Notes under the pieces: model-generated | Seen by the model: only the letters and a program-made list of their open reading frames with translations | Told to the model about the DNA's origin: nothing | Database searches by the model: none | Shown here: piece by piece, positions 26,630-35,998 of the stretch | How the letters are laid out: each line of letters begins with the position of its first letter | Numbering within the stretch: the first letter of the stretch is position 1 | Assembly (NCBI RefSeq): GCF_026686735.1 | Contig: NZ_CP113432.1 | Coordinates: forward strand, 744,001 to 808,000 | Direction: 5' to 3' | Source: Pseudomonas triclosanedens | Lineage (GTDB): Bacteria > Pseudomonadota > Gammaproteobacteria > Pseudomonadales > Pseudomonadaceae | Length of the DNA stretch: 64,000 nt | Program-made: the position numbers and the translations under genes

Positions 26630-27072
26630 GGCGCGCGCTCCAGGCGCAGCTCGCCGAGGGCGCGGGTTTCCGGCTGGGTGATACGCACTGGCCGCAGTCG
26701 CCAGGCCAGTTGGCCGGATTGCGAGACGCGGCCATGCAGCTCGACGCGGGCGTTGCCGGGGAAGGACTGCGGATTGAACATCAGGCGGAACGGCAGCGGC
26801 TGACCGGTGGCCAACAATTTTTCGCTGGAAAGCAGTTGCTGCGGACGATCGCGTTCATCGATCACCAGCAGCGCCAGCTCCACTTCGCTACCGACGGGCA
26901 GGGCGCCCTGGCTGCTGTTGAGCAGGCCGGTCAGTTCACGCATGTTGGCCGGCAGCACCGGCTCGACCACAGTGGCGCTGACCGGGGCTGTTTGCGGAAC
27001 GGAGGAGGGCTTGTCGCTGGAGCAGCCAGCGAGCAGGGCGACGAGGGCAATACAGGCAAGACGGGTGGACAT
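26626..27072 (-). CDS. YbaY/YscW-like lipoprotein
   Basis: The 148-residue lipoprotein starts [19 protein letters not shown], with lipobox LLAGC and Cys about 17. The mature part contains [15 protein letters not shown], the [12 protein letters not shown] block and a basic beta segment, matching the YbaY family (YscW-type pilotin fold). Residue +2 after Cys is Ser, which predicts outer-membrane sorting. Function in Pseudomonas is not known to me. It is translationally coupled to the methyltransferase. The start is the one that gives a proper signal sequence. Confidence 0.8.
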   Translation of the reverse strand: MSTRLACIALVALLAGCSSDKPSSVPQTAPVSATVVEPVLPANMRELTGLLNSSQGALPVGSEVELALLVIDERDRPQQLLSSEKLLATGQPLPFRLMFNPQSFPGNARVELHGRVSQSGQLAWRLRPVRITQPETRALGELRLERAP

Positions 27073-27224
27073 GGGCGGGCTCCATCGCGGCACATTTCCA
27101 GGCGGGCGCCTGTATAGCCTAAAGCGTCCGGCTTGTCTGCGGGAGTGAGGGTTTCATCGCTGGTGCGATGCGCTACCATGAGGCCCCTCTTCCTTCCATC
27201 TCACAAGACGGCACAAGACTCGCC

Positions 27225-27689
27225 ATGCACTGTCCCTTTTGCGGTGCCCACGACACCAAAGTCATCGATTCGCGCCTGGTCGCCGAAGGCGATCAGGTTC
27301 GCCGCCGCCGCGAGTGTCTGGCCTGCGGCGAGCGTTTCACCACCTTCGAAACCGCCGAGCTGGTCATGCCGCGGCTGATCAAACAGGACGGCAGCCGCCA
27401 GCCATTCGACGAAGACAAGCTGCGCGCCGGCATGCAGCGCGCGCTGGAAAAGCGCCCGGTGGGCATCGAACGTCTGGAAGAGGCGCTGGCGCACATCAAG
27501 CACAAACTGCGCGCCACCGGCGAGCGCGAAGTGAAGTCGCGGGTGCTGGGCGAGTTGGTGATGGCCGAGTTGCAGAAGCTCGACGAGGTGGCCTACATCC
27601 GCTTCGCTTCGGTCTATCGGCGCTTCCAGGATCTCAATGAGTTCCGCGAGGAGATCGAGCGTCTCGCCCGCGAACCTTCCAAGGAATGA
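27225..27689 (+). CDS. nrdR: Transcriptional repressor NrdR
   Basis: The 154-residue protein has an N-terminal zinc ribbon ([18 protein letters not shown] with the second pair CLACGERF) and an ATP-cone domain (about 49-139; [20 protein letters not shown]). NrdR senses ATP/dATP and represses ribonucleotide reductase genes. The start at the zinc ribbon is unmistakable. The stop overlaps the ribD start (ATGA), the common nrdR-ribD arrangement of gammaproteobacteria. Confidence 0.97.
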   Translation: MHCPFCGAHDTKVIDSRLVAEGDQVRRRRECLACGERFTTFETAELVMPRLIKQDGSRQPFDEDKLRAGMQRALEKRPVGIERLEEALAHIKHKLRATGEREVKSRVLGELVMAELQKLDEVAYIRFASVYRRFQDLNEFREEIERLAREPSKE

Positions 27690-28789
27690 GCATGCTCGAC
27701 GAAGCCTGCATGGCTCGCGCCATCGAGCTGGCGCGCAAGGGCTGGTATTCCACCCATCCCAATCCTCGTGTCGGTTGCGTCATCGTGCGCGACGGCGAGG
27801 TGGTCGGTGAAGGCTGGCATGTACGCGCCGGCGAGCCCCATGCCGAAGTCCATGCGCTGCGCCAGGCAGGCGAGCGTGCACGCGGCGCGACGGCTTATGT
27901 CACCCTGGAGCCTTGCAGCCACTTCGGCCGCACTCCGCCCTGTGCGGATGCGCTGGTGAATGCCGGCGTGGCGCGTGTGGTCGCCGCCATGCAGGACCCC
28001 AATCCCCAGGTGGCGGGCCAGGGGCTGAAGCGTCTGGCCGACGCCGGCATCGAGGTGCGTTCCGGCGTGCTGGAGAGCGAGGCCCGGGCGCTGAACGTCG
28101 GCTTCCTCAAGCGTATGGAAACCGGTTTGCCGTTCGTGCGGGTGAAGCTGGCGATGAGCCTGGACGGCCGCACCGCGATGGCCAGCGGCGAGAGCCAGTG
28201 GATCACCGGCCCTGCAGCGCGCCGCGCGGTGCAGCGGCTGCGTGCGCAGTCGAGCGTGGTGCTTTCCGGCGCGGATACCGTATTGATGGACGATGCCCGG
28301 CTGACCGTGCGCCCCGATGAGCTTGGGCTGGACGCAGAGCAGGCCGAGCTTGCGTCCCGACGCCAGCCTCTGCGCGTGCTGATCGACGGCCGCCTGCGCG
28401 TACCGCTGGGCGCGGCATTCTTCCAGGCCGGGCCGGCACTGGTCGTCAGCACCCTTGAAGACCCGAACTATGCCGTGGTCGGCCACGAGTTGCTGACCCT
28501 GGCCGGAGCCGATGGCCAGGTCGACCTCGCGGCGCTGGTGGCCGAGCTCGGTCGCCGTGGTGTGAATGAAGTCCTGGTCGAGGCCGGGCCGCGTCTGGCC
28601 GGTGCCTTTGCCCGGCTCGGACTGGTCGACGAATACTGCATCTTCATGGCGCCCAAGCTGCTCGGCTCGTCCGCGCGACCCCTGCTGGAGTTGCCGCTGG
28701 AGCGCATGGCCGAGTCCCGCGAGTTGAGGATCAGCGATATCCGCGCGGTAGGAGACGACTGGCTGGTCACGGCCAAGCCGCGCGGATAG
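27686..28789 (+). CDS. ribD: Bifunctional riboflavin deaminase/reductase RibD
   Basis: The 367-residue fusion carries out the second and third steps of riboflavin synthesis. The N-terminal deaminase has the zinc motif HAEVHAL and [11 protein letters not shown] (about 53-87). The C-terminal reductase (about 148-360) has [28 protein letters not shown] and [11 protein letters not shown] for NADPH and substrate binding. Length is normal. It is coupled to nrdR, and a 12-bp hairpin follows the gene, so the downstream FMN-riboswitch unit is probably separately started. Confidence 0.97.
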   Translation: MSMLDEACMARAIELARKGWYSTHPNPRVGCVIVRDGEVVGEGWHVRAGEPHAEVHALRQAGERARGATAYVTLEPCSHFGRTPPCADALVNAGVARVVAAMQDPNPQVAGQGLKRLADAGIEVRSGVLESEARALNVGFLKRMETGLPFVRVKLAMSLDGRTAMASGESQWITGPAARRAVQRLRAQSSVVLSGADTVLMDDARLTVRPDELGLDAEQAELASRRQPLRVLIDGRLRVPLGAAFFQAGPALVVSTLEDPNYAVVGHELLTLAGADGQVDLAALVAELGRRGVNEVLVEAGPRLAGAFARLGLVDEYCIFMAPKLLGSSARPLLELPLERMAESRELRISDIRAVGDDWLVTAKPRG

Positions 28790-28818
28790 CCGCCTTCGCT
28801 GCCGCTGCGAAGGCGGCT
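28788..28818 (+). terminator. Terminator-like hairpin after ribD
   Basis: AGCCGCCTTCGC (28788-28799) is perfectly complementary to GCGAAGGCGGCT (28807-28818), with a seven-base loop. It starts inside the ribD stop codon. No T-tract follows, so it may stabilise the 3' end instead of terminating efficiently. Confidence 0.6.
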
Positions 28819-28900
28819 GTCCGGTGAACGGAACCTTCCGACTTCGGCTTGCCTGTGGTAAAACGCCACACGCGGTTGAAGTTGTCACGACCGCGATTGA

Positions 28901-29058
28901 CGTTCTCAGGGCGGGGTGCAAGTCCCCACCGGCGGTAATGGCGCGCAATGCGTCTAGCCCGCGAGCGCTTGCCCGGACCGGTTGACCGGATGGGCAAGGT
29001 CAGCAGACCCGGTGCGATTCCGGGGCCGACGGTAATAGTCCGGATGAAGAGAGAACGG
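28901..29058 (+). promoter_or_regulatory. FMN riboswitch (RFN element)
   Basis: The conserved segments GGGCGGGGTGCAAGTCCCC, CCGGCGGTAAT, AGCCCGCGAGCG, GCAGACCCGGTG, TTCCGGGGCCGACGG and the closing ATGAAGAGAGAACG all occur in order, with the P1 stem CGTTCTC/GAGAACG. FMN binding should shut off the downstream ribC. A sigma-70-like pair (TTCCGA, 17 bases, TAAAAC) about 40-70 bases upstream may be the promoter. Confidence 0.97.
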
Positions 29059-29187
29059 GATGAGCCAAACGGCCGCGTCCGCGCGCGTCCGTGAAATCCC
29101 TTCGATCCGATACGCCCTGTTTTCTAACCGAAACAGGAGTTCGCTTATATGCAACATCTTTCCCAACTGGCTTCGCCGGCTTTGCGG

Positions 29188-29216
29188 CCCGCGGCCCTCG
29201 CAATGCGGGAGGCCCC
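29188..29216 (+). promoter_or_regulatory. Hairpin occluding the ribC ribosome-binding site
   Basis: CCCGC (29188-29192) can pair with GCGGG (29205-29209), and flanking GGCC/GGCC bases extend it. The 3' arm contains GGGAGG (29207-29212), the Shine-Dalgarno sequence five bases before the ribC ATG. It fits an expression platform in which the FMN-bound riboswitch leaves the site sequestered. Folding was judged by eye. Confidence 0.5.
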
Positions 29217-29885
29217 ATGTTCACCGGCATAATCGAATCCATCGGCACCATCCGTTCCATCACCCCCAAGGGCGGTGACGTGCGCCTGTATGTCCAGACC
29301 GGCAAGCTCGACCTCGGCGACGTCAAGCTGGGCGACAGCATCGCGGTCAACGGCATCTGCCTGACGGCGGTGGAATTGCCCGGCGACGGCTTCTGGGCCG
29401 ACGTCAGCCGTGAAACCCTGGCGCGCACTGCCTTCGCGCAACTCAAGGTCGGCAGCCGGGTGAACCTGGAAAAGGCCCTGACCCCGACCACCCGCCTGGG
29501 CGGCCACCTGGTCAGCGGCCACGTCGACGGCGTCGGCGAGATCGTCAAGCGCGAGGAAAATGCCCGCGCCATCCAGTTCACCGTGCGGGCTCCGCGCGAG
29601 CTGGCCAAGTACATCGCGCTCAAGGGCTCGATCACCGTGGACGGCACCAGCCTGACGGTGAACGCAGTCAACGGCGCCGAGTTCGAGCTGACCATCGTCC
29701 CGCACACCGTGCAGGAAACCATCATGGCCGACTACCGCTCCGGGCGCCTGGTCAACCTTGAGGTGGACCTGCTGGCGCGTTACCTGGAGCGCCTGCTGCT
29801 GGGTGATAAGGCTGCCGAACCGACCGCCGGCTCCGGCGGCATCACTGAAGCATTCCTGGCCGAAAACGGCTTCCTCAAACATTAA
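29217..29885 (+). CDS. ribC: Riboflavin synthase (alpha subunit)
   Basis: The 222-residue protein dismutates two 6,7-dimethyl-8-ribityllumazine molecules to riboflavin. It consists of two similar beta-barrel halves. The first starts MFTGIIESIG and contains VNGICLTAV; the second contains GHVDGVGEI and the parallel DGTSLTVNAV. GGGAGG precedes the ATG; an upstream open extension lies in the riboswitch leader and is not coding. Some Pseudomonas annotations call this gene ribE. It heads the riboswitch-controlled unit with ribB 15 bases downstream. Confidence 0.96.
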   Translation: MFTGIIESIGTIRSITPKGGDVRLYVQTGKLDLGDVKLGDSIAVNGICLTAVELPGDGFWADVSRETLARTAFAQLKVGSRVNLEKALTPTTRLGGHLVSGHVDGVGEIVKREENARAIQFTVRAPRELAKYIALKGSITVDGTSLTVNAVNGAEFELTIVPHTVQETIMADYRSGRLVNLEVDLLARYLERLLLGDKAAEPTAGSGGITEAFLAENGFLKH

Positions 29886-29900
29886 GAAGGCTTGTCCCGT

Positions 29901-31007
29901 ATGGCTCTCAACAGCATCGAAGAACTGCTCGACGATATGCGTCAGGGCAAGATGGTCATCCTCATGGATGACGAGGACCGCGAGAACGAAGGCGACCTGA
30001 TCATCGCCTCCGAGTGTGTCCGCACCGAAGACATCAACTTCATGGCGCGTTTTGCCCGTGGCCTGATCTGCATGCCGATGACCCGCGAGCGCTGCGAGCG
30101 CCTTGGCCTGCCGCTGATGGTGCAGCGCAACGGCTCCGGCTTCGGCACCAAGTTCACCGTCTCCATCGAGGCCGCCGAGGGCGTGACCACCGGCATTTCC
30201 GCCGCTGACCGTGCCCGCACCGTGCAGGCCGCCGCGGCGAAGAACGCTGTCGCCGCCGACATCGTCAGCCCCGGCCACATCTTCCCGCTGATGGCCCAGC
30301 CCGGCGGTGTGCTGGCGCGAGCCGGCCACACCGAGGCGGCTTGCGACCTGGCGCGCATGGCTGGTTTCGAGCCATCCGGCGTGATCTGCGAGATCATGAA
30401 CGACGACGGCACTATGGCTCGCCGCCCGGAGCTGGAGGAGTTCGCCAAGCAGCACAACATCAAGATCGGCACCATCGCTGACCTGATCCACTACCGACTG
30501 ATCCACGAGCGCACCGTCGAGCGCCTTGCCGAGCAGCCGCTGGATACCGAGCTGGGCCAGTTCAAGCTGATCACCTACCGCGACTCCGTGGAAGGCGATG
30601 TGCATCTGGCGCTGACCCTGGGCAACGTATGCCCGGAGGAGCCGACCCTGGTGCGCGTACACAACCCCGACCCGCTGCGCGACCTGCTGATGGTCAACCA
30701 GGCGGGTCGCTGGAGCCTGCGCGCGGCCATGGCCAAGGTGGCCGAGGCTGGTGCCGGTGTGGTCCTGCTGCTGGGCCATCAGGTGGGTGGCGACGATCTG
30801 CTGGCGCATGTACGCGAGATCACCAGCACCCCGGCGCCCGCACAGAAGCCGACCACCACCTACAGCACCGTGGGTGCCGGTTCGCAGATCCTGCGCGACC
30901 TGGGCGTGCGCAAGATGCGCCTGATGTCGGCGCCGATGCGCTTCAATGCGATATCCGGTTTCGACCTGGAGGTTGTAGAATACCTGCCCGCTGACGGGCA
31001 GCACTGA
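29901..31007 (+). CDS. ribB: 3,4-dihydroxy-2-butanone 4-phosphate synthase with degenerate RibA-like domain
   Basis: The 368-residue protein has a complete RibB domain (about 1-200) with [11 protein letters not shown] near 24-34 and [13 protein letters not shown], which makes the four-carbon precursor from ribulose 5-phosphate. The C-terminal part (about 205-365) looks like GTP cyclohydrolase II but lacks its zinc-binding cysteines: the [15 protein letters not shown] motif is replaced by [16 protein letters not shown]. It is therefore not expected to hydrolyse GTP; a complete ribA is encoded at 35369. The ATG start is preferred to a TTG three codons earlier. Confidence 0.95.
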   Translation: MALNSIEELLDDMRQGKMVILMDDEDRENEGDLIIASECVRTEDINFMARFARGLICMPMTRERCERLGLPLMVQRNGSGFGTKFTVSIEAAEGVTTGISAADRARTVQAAAAKNAVAADIVSPGHIFPLMAQPGGVLARAGHTEAACDLARMAGFEPSGVICEIMNDDGTMARRPELEEFAKQHNIKIGTIADLIHYRLIHERTVERLAEQPLDTELGQFKLITYRDSVEGDVHLALTLGNVCPEEPTLVRVHNPDPLRDLLMVNQAGRWSLRAAMAKVAEAGAGVVLLLGHQVGGDDLLAHVREITSTPAPAQKPTTTYSTVGAGSQILRDLGVRKMRLMSAPMRFNAISGFDLEVVEYLPADGQH

Positions 31008-31145
31008 TTGCTGCTGCACTTGGTCGTGCCGCGTTGGAAATCGCCTCGAAATGCTCATTTACTGCAGTAGACTGCGCCTTTTCGGCGACTCCCGCCTTGC
31101 TCGACCTGCGCTCGCGACGCACTCGGTACTACCCGAATGAACCTC

Positions 31146-31180
31146 GCCGCCGTGCTCTGGCACGGCGGCGCCGTTCTTCT
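31146..31180 (+). terminator. Terminator-like hairpin between ribB and ribH
   Basis: GCCGCCGTGC (31146-31155) pairs perfectly with GCACGGCGGC (31160-31169) around TCTG, followed by GCCGTTCTTCT. It lies in the 230-base gap before ribH, so ribH may have its own promoter or receive only partial read-through. Confidence 0.6.
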
Positions 31181-31237
31181 ACCCTATTTACGGAGCGTCA
31201 CGCTGACGCTCCGGCTCTTTAACAGTGAGACTTGTCC

Positions 31238-31714
31238 ATGACCCTGAAGACCATCGAAGGTACCTTCATCACCCCCAAAGGCCGCTTTGCCCTGGTGGTT
31301 GGCCGCTTCAACAGCTTCGTGGTGGAAAGCCTGGTGGAAGGCGCCGTCGACGCGCTGGTGCGCCACGGCGTTGCCCAGAGCGAAATCACCGTGATCCGTG
31401 CCCCGGGCGCCTTCGAGATTCCGCTGGTTGCCCAGAAGGTCGCCCAGCGTGGCGAGTTCGACGCCATCATTGCCCTCGGCGCGGTGATCCGTGGCGGCAC
31501 CCCGCATTTCGAATACGTAGCCGGTGAATGCACCAAGGGCCTGGCGCAGGTTTCCCTGCAGTTTGGCGTGCCGGTCGCCTTCGGCGTGCTGACTGTCGAC
31601 TCCATCGAACAAGCCATCGAGCGCTCCGGCACCAAGGCCGGCAACAAAGGCGCCGAGGCTGCCCTGTCCGCCCTGGAAATGGTGAGCCTGCTGTCGCAGC
31701 TGGAGGCCAAGTGA
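31238..31714 (+). CDS. ribH: 6,7-dimethyl-8-ribityllumazine synthase
   Basis: The 158-residue lumazine synthase condenses the RibD product with dihydroxybutanone phosphate. Motifs include [22 protein letters not shown] (with phosphate-binding residues), [19 protein letters not shown] and [24 protein letters not shown]. These match icosahedral or decameric RibH. The ATG is preferred over a TTG two codons upstream. The stop overlaps the GTG start of nusB. Confidence 0.97.
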   Translation: MTLKTIEGTFITPKGRFALVVGRFNSFVVESLVEGAVDALVRHGVAQSEITVIRAPGAFEIPLVAQKVAQRGEFDAIIALGAVIRGGTPHFEYVAGECTKGLAQVSLQFGVPVAFGVLTVDSIEQAIERSGTKAGNKGAEAALSALEMVSLLSQLEAK

Positions 31715-32187
31715 GCCAGGACAGCGGCACTCCGGCAAAGCCCGCCAAGCCGAACAAGATCGCCATGCGCCGCAAGGCCCGCAGCCTCGCTGTGCAGGCC
31801 CTGTACTCCTGGCAGATGGCTGGCCAGTCGCTCAACGAGATCGAGGCAACCTTCCGTACCGACAATGACTTCAGCGATGTCGACGGCGCCTATTTCCATG
31901 AAATCCTGCACGGCGTACCGCGCCTGAAGGGAGACCTGGACAAGGAGTTCACCCCTTGCCTGGACCGTGCGCTGGAAGAGGTCGATCCGGTGGAGCTGGC
32001 GATCCTGCGCCTGGCCACCTACGAGCTGCGCAACCGCCTGGATGTGCCCTACAAGGTCGTCATCAACGAAGGCATCGAGCTGGCCAAGACCTTCGGCGCC
32101 ACTGACGGACACAAGTTCGTCAATGGTGTGCTGGACAAGCTGGCCCCACGCCTGCGTGCCGCCGAACTGCGTGGCGCCAAGCGTTGA
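31711..32187 (+). CDS. nusB: Transcription antitermination factor NusB
   Basis: The 158-residue all-helical protein has [16 protein letters not shown] near 26-41, [14 protein letters not shown] and [30 protein letters not shown] at the C terminus, all NusB landmarks. NusB with NusE binds boxA RNA for rRNA antitermination. Translation starts at GTG (31711), overlapping the ribH stop as GTGA, with GGAGG 5-9 bases upstream. The ribH-nusB-thiL order is conserved in gammaproteobacteria. Confidence 0.96.
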   Translation: MSQDSGTPAKPAKPNKIAMRRKARSLAVQALYSWQMAGQSLNEIEATFRTDNDFSDVDGAYFHEILHGVPRLKGDLDKEFTPCLDRALEEVDPVELAILRLATYELRNRLDVPYKVVINEGIELAKTFGATDGHKFVNGVLDKLAPRLRAAELRGAKR

Positions 32188-32334
32188 GAAGCTGTCCATG
32201 CTCTTGCTGCGAGACCGTGATCGGAACTCATGCGCTGCTCGGAATCCTCATGTGTGGTTCATGAACTTCGGTTCCCGTGCGGCTCTTCGTTCCGCTGACG
32301 GGCTCTCGGTTCAGTTCCTGAACAGGTTCTGAGC

Positions 32335-33300
32335 ATGGGCGAGTTCGAGCTGATCCGTCGCTACTTCGCCTCGGCCGCCTGTGCGGCCGGCGGTGAGGCA
32401 GTGGCTCTGGGGATCGGCGACGATTGCGCGCTCCTTGCGCCTCCTGCCGGCGAACAGCTGGCGATTTCCACCGATACACTGGTCGCCGGCGTGCACTTTC
32501 CCGCCGTCTGCGATCCATTCCTGCTCGGCCAGCGTGCCCTGGCGGTTTCCGCCAGCGACCTGGCCGCGATGGGCGCCTCATCCGTCGCCTTCACTCTCGC
32601 TCTGACACTTCCAGACGCCGACCCGGCCTGGCTCGAAGGTTTCGCTCGCGGGTTGAATCAGAAGGCACAGGAGTGCGCGCTGGCGCTGATCGGCGGCGAT
32701 ACCACCCGTGGTCCGCTGTCCATGACCGTCACCGTGTTCGGCACGGTGCCCGCAGGGCTGGCGCTGACCCGCTCGGGGGCGCGCCCGGGTGAGCTGCTGT
32801 GCGTCGGTGGCGTGCTAGGTGAGGCTGGCGGAGCGCTGCCGCTGGTGCTGGGCGAGCGGCAGGCCGACGCCGCCGTCGCCGAGCCGCTGTTGGCACGCTA
32901 CTGGTCGCCGCAGCCGCAACTGGCCTTGGGCCAGGCGCTGCGCGGCAAGGCCAGCGCGGCCCTGGACGTTTCCGACGGGCTGCTGGCCGACTGCAGCCAT
33001 ATCGCCAGGGCGTCGTCCGTGGCCCTGGTCATCGAGGCTGAACGTCTACCTGCCAGCGCGCCGCTGGAAGCGCTGCTGGGCGCGCAGCGCGCACTGCAAT
33101 TGAAACTGGGCGCGGGTGACGACTACGTGCTGGCTTTCACGCTGCCGCCCGAGCACCTGCCCGAACTTTCCTCGAACTGGCCGCAATTGCATGTGGTCGG
33201 TAGGGTGGAGGCCGGTTCCGGCGTCCGCGTACTGGACGCGAAGGGCGTCGATATCACGCCGCGCCAGGGCGGCTATCTGCATTTCATGGAGTCCCCGTGA
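32335..33300 (+). CDS. thiL: Thiamine-monophosphate kinase
   Basis: The 321-residue ThiL phosphorylates TMP to the cofactor thiamine diphosphate. Visible family motifs are GIGDDCALL near 27-35, STDTLVAGVHF, AVSASDLAAMGA (Mg binding), GGDTTRGPLSMTVT and ALDVSDGLLADCSHIA. Start MGEFELIRRYF is typical. It follows nusB after 147 bases with no clear terminator. Its stop overlaps the GTG of pgpA. Confidence 0.96.
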   Translation: MGEFELIRRYFASAACAAGGEAVALGIGDDCALLAPPAGEQLAISTDTLVAGVHFPAVCDPFLLGQRALAVSASDLAAMGASSVAFTLALTLPDADPAWLEGFARGLNQKAQECALALIGGDTTRGPLSMTVTVFGTVPAGLALTRSGARPGELLCVGGVLGEAGGALPLVLGERQADAAVAEPLLARYWSPQPQLALGQALRGKASAALDVSDGLLADCSHIARASSVALVIEAERLPASAPLEALLGAQRALQLKLGAGDDYVLAFTLPPEHLPELSSNWPQLHVVGRVEAGSGVRVLDAKGVDITPRQGGYLHFMESP

Positions 33301-33812
33301 CAGAACACCCCAACCAGGCCCCCGCGCAACCCGTTCCCCCGTCCGTCTGGTGCAACCCCTGGCATTTCCTGGCCTTCGGCTTCGGCTCCGGTACCCTGCC
33401 CAAGGCGCCAGGCACCTGGGGCTCGCTGGTTGCGCTACCCTTCATACCACTCTGGCAGATGCTGCCGGACTGGGGTTACTGGCTGATGCTGGGCATCACC
33501 ATGCTGTTTGGCTTCTGGCTGTGCGGCAAGGTTGCCGACGATCTGCGCGTGCACGACCACGAGGGGATCGTCTGGGACGAGATGGTCGGCATGTGGATCA
33601 CGCTCTGGCTGGTGCCGGAGGGATGGTGGTGGCTGCTGGTCGGCTTCGTCGTGTTCCGTATCGTAGACATCGCCAAGCCGTGGCCGATCAGTTGGATCGA
33701 CCGCAATGTCCACGGTGGTGTCGGCATCATGCTGGACGATGTGCTGGCCGGCGTATTTGCCTGGCTGGTCATGCAGGGCCTGACATGGGGTTGGGTCCAC
33801 TGGCTGATCTGA
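33297..33812 (+). CDS. pgpA: Phosphatidylglycerophosphatase A
   Basis: The 171-residue inner membrane enzyme converts phosphatidylglycerophosphate to phosphatidylglycerol. The N-terminal FGFGSGTLPKAPGTWGSL block, WDEMVGMWITL and FRIVDIAKPWPI are PgpA signatures, with four hydrophobic segments. Translation begins at GTG in a GTGA overlap with thiL. The thiL-pgpA pair is conserved. Confidence 0.95.
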   Translation: MTEHPNQAPAQPVPPSVWCNPWHFLAFGFGSGTLPKAPGTWGSLVALPFIPLWQMLPDWGYWLMLGITMLFGFWLCGKVADDLRVHDHEGIVWDEMVGMWITLWLVPEGWWWLLVGFVVFRIVDIAKPWPISWIDRNVHGGVGIMLDDVLAGVFAWLVMQGLTWGWVHWLI

Positions 33813-33821
33813 GGATGATCG

Positions 33822-34574
33822 ATGCGCCGACTGCTGTGGCTGCTCTGCCTGCTCTGCCTGCTCTGCTGGTCGCCGGCCTGGGCCAATGAACGGCCCGGCG
33901 AGATCCGCGTCGTCAGTGAAGTCTGGGCCAACTATACGCAGGCCGATGGCCGCGGCCTGGCATGGGATCTTCTGCGTGCGCTGTACGAGCCCGAGGGTGT
34001 GCGGCTGTCCTATCGCAGCGAGCCTTATGTCCGAGCGGTCGGCCTGGTGCAGCGCGGCGAGGCGGACGCCTGGGTCGGCTCCTACCGGAATGAAATAGAC
34101 AATGTGATCTACCCGCGCTGGCCCTATGACGTCGATCCGATCGGCGCCCTGGGGCTCAGGGATTCGCCGCAGCCCAGGCTGGCGACGCTGGACCGCTACC
34201 GCCTGGCCTGGATGCGTGGCTACGCCTTCGAGCGCTATCTGGACCACCTGCAGCAGCGCAACGAATTGCAGCGCCGCAGTTCGGCACTGCCGATGCTCGC
34301 CAGCCGGCGCATCGACTTCTTCATTGATGCGCGCCCGGAGCTGGAGGAAATGCTCCAGGGCAAGGGGGTCGACGCCAGCGTCTACCGGATCACCGATATC
34401 GCCTCGATTCCGCTGTATCTTGGCTTCGCCGACAATGAACGTGGCCGCGCCCTGGCCCAGCTATTCGATGAACGCATGCAGGTGCTCCATCACAGTGGAG
34501 AGCTCGAGCGCCTGTTTGCCCGCTGGCAGTGGCCGTATGCGCCGCTGAAGCCGCTGTTGCCGCCCAAGGAGTGA
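33822..34574 (+). CDS. Periplasmic solute-binding-like protein (SBP family 3)
   Basis: The 250-residue protein has a signal peptide rich in Leu and Cys (WLLCLLCLLCLLCW; cleavage near AWA-NE). The mature domain, IRVVSEVWANYTQADGRGLAWDLLRALY, is in the style of amino-acid-binding periplasmic proteins. No transporter genes are adjacent, so it may be a sensor-type or orphan SBP as in many pseudomonads. The signal peptide codons contain three tandem copies of CTGCTCTGC. GAGG lies just before the start. Confidence 0.8.
   Translation: MRRLLWLLCLLCLLCWSPAWANERPGEIRVVSEVWANYTQADGRGLAWDLLRALYEPEGVRLSYRSEPYVRAVGLVQRGEADAWVGSYRNEIDNVIYPRWPYDVDPIGALGLRDSPQPRLATLDRYRLAWMRGYAFERYLDHLQQRNELQRRSSALPMLASRRIDFFIDARPELEEMLQGKGVDASVYRITDIASIPLYLGFADNERGRALAQLFDERMQVLHHSGELERLFARWQWPYAPLKPLLPPKE
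33840..33866 (+). repeat. Tandem 9-base repeat inside a signal peptide
   Basis: CTGCTCTGC is present three times in direct succession. Each unit encodes LLC/CLL-type residues in the hydrophobic core. Slippage would change the length of the signal sequence in steps of three residues without shifting the frame. Confidence 0.8.
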
Positions 34575-34579
34575 TCGTG

Positions 34580-35227
34580 ATGCCGCGTCTGTTCGTCCTG
34601 TTTTGCCTGACTGTCTGCTCGTCGCTGGCCCTGGCCGCACCACAGGTGCGCGTCGTCGGGCTCTTTCCCGGGGCGGCGGTGCTCAACATCGACGGCCAGC
34701 GCAAGCTCCTCAAGATCGGCCAGACCGGCCCTGCGGGGGTGCAACTGGTCAGCGCCGATGCGCACAAGGCGGTCCTGCGTGTCGATGGCGCAGAGCAGAC
34801 CTACGAGCTGGAGCGCGAGTACAGCGGGGATGGCTATGCAGCGCCGGCTGCGCGCACCGAGATGGGCATTGCCCGTGGCACCGGCGGGCACTACTGGGTT
34901 GCCGGCACCATCAACAACCAGAACGCCCAGTTTCTGGTGGACACCGGGGCGACTTCGGTGGCGATGAACGAAGGGCAGGCGCGCCGCCTTGGTATCGACT
35001 TTCGCACCGTCGGCACGCCGATGATGGCTTCCACCGCCAGCGGCACGGCCAAGGGGTGGCGGGTCTCGCTCAACAGCGTGAAGCTCGGGGGAGTCGAAGT
35101 GCTGGGCGTGGAGGCGATCGTGCTGGAAGGCGACTTCCCCACCGAGATCCTGCTCGGCATGAGCTACCTCAACCGCGTGGGTTGGCGTGAAGACCAGGGC
35201 ATGATGTACATCCAGGCCAAGCATTGA
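34580..35227 (+). CDS. Retropepsin-like aspartic protease (TIGR02281-like, clan AA)
   Basis: The 215-residue protein has signal peptide MPRLFVLFCLTVCSSLALA. An N-terminal domain (about 21-95) is followed by a single retropepsin-type domain with the catalytic motif VDTGATSVAM and the hydrophobic flap region after it. It is probably a periplasmic or membrane-anchored protease that acts as a homodimer, like bacterial retropepsins of the TIGR02281 family. Several in-frame start codons (GTG 34571, GTG 34577, ATG 34580) exist; the ATG gives the best signal sequence. It follows the SBP gene by five bases, indicating an operon. Confidence 0.85.
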   Translation: MPRLFVLFCLTVCSSLALAAPQVRVVGLFPGAAVLNIDGQRKLLKIGQTGPAGVQLVSADAHKAVLRVDGAEQTYELEREYSGDGYAAPAARTEMGIARGTGGHYWVAGTINNQNAQFLVDTGATSVAMNEGQARRLGIDFRTVGTPMMASTASGTAKGWRVSLNSVKLGGVEVLGVEAIVLEGDFPTEILLGMSYLNRVGWREDQGMMYIQAKH

Positions 35228-35321
35228 CGCCCGGCGGCTGGTGCCTGACTGGCCGCAACCATCGATGGCGTCGATGCTTATCTTGCAGAATTCGCAATGA
35301 CGGTGCAGCGGGTGCTGCTGC

Positions 35322-35327
35322 TACAAT
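35322..35327 (+). promoter_or_regulatory. Possible -10 element of ribA
   Basis: TACAAT lies about 42 bases before the ribA start codon in the 141-base gap after the protease gene. An upstream ATGACG at 35297-35302 resembles a -35 box, but its spacing of 19 bases is long. Weak support. Confidence 0.35.
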
Positions 35328-35368
35328 GCCGGTCTTCCTTCCTTAGAAAATTCTTTCAGGAGTTTCCG

Positions 35369-35998
35369 GTGTCTGTCGTTTTCGTCGCCGCCTCCAAGCT
35401 GCCTACTCCCTTCGGTGAGTTCACCATGCACGGCTTCCTCGATGAGGAAACCGGCAAGGAACACGTCGCGCTGACGATGGGCACGCTGGACGACGGCCTG
35501 CCGGTGCTGGGGCGTCTGCATTCCGAGTGCCTCACTGGCGATGCACTGTTCAGCCTGCGTTGCGACTGTGGTTTCCAACTCGAAGGCGCGCTCTCGGCCA
35601 TCGCCAAGGAAGGCCGCGGCGTGCTCCTGTACCTGCGTCAGGAAGGCCGTGGCATCGGTCTGCTCAACAAGATTCGCGCCTACGCCCTGCAGGACGAGGG
35701 CGCCGATACCGTCGAAGCCAACCTGGCCCTGGGCTTCGGGGCCGACCAGCGTGACTACGCGATGTGTCTGCCGATGCTCCGGCACCTGGGCGTTTGCTCG
35801 CTGAAGCTGATGACCAACAACCCGCGCAAGGTGAAGGCGCTGGAAGGCTATGGCCTGACCGTCGCCGAGCGGGTGCCGCTGCAGAAGGGTCTTAACCCGC
35901 ACAACAAGCGCTACCTGGCGACCAAGGCCGGCAAGCTCGGCCACATGCTGGGCAACATGCATCAGGGCGAGGCCGAGGCCGAGGTCGAAGCTTCGTGA
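35369..35998 (+). CDS. ribA: GTP cyclohydrolase II
   Basis: The 209-residue enzyme opens the GTP imidazole ring, the first riboflavin step. The zinc ligands are intact in [16 protein letters not shown] (about 56-71), followed by [23 protein letters not shown] and LMTNNPRKV. This is the active enzyme, in contrast to the degenerate domain fused to ribB. Start GTG was chosen from the CAGGAG site seven bases upstream and the family N terminus; the longer open frame contains the promoter region. It overlaps the next gene (GTGA). Confidence 0.96.
   Translation: MSVVFVAASKLPTPFGEFTMHGFLDEETGKEHVALTMGTLDDGLPVLGRLHSECLTGDALFSLRCDCGFQLEGALSAIAKEGRGVLLYLRQEGRGIGLLNKIRAYALQDEGADTVEANLALGFGADQRDYAMCLPMLRHLGVCSLKLMTNNPRKVKALEGYGLTVAERVPLQKGLNPHNKRYLATKAGKLGHMLGNMHQGEAEAEVEAS

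Noticed and set aside
29060..29278. 72-codon ORF starting inside the FMN riboswitch leader
   Set aside because: Runs out of frame into ribC and is His/Arg-rich nonsense; the leader is explained by RNA structure.
29145..31058. 637-codon minus-strand open frame over ribC and ribB
   Set aside because: Shadow of two convincing riboflavin genes.
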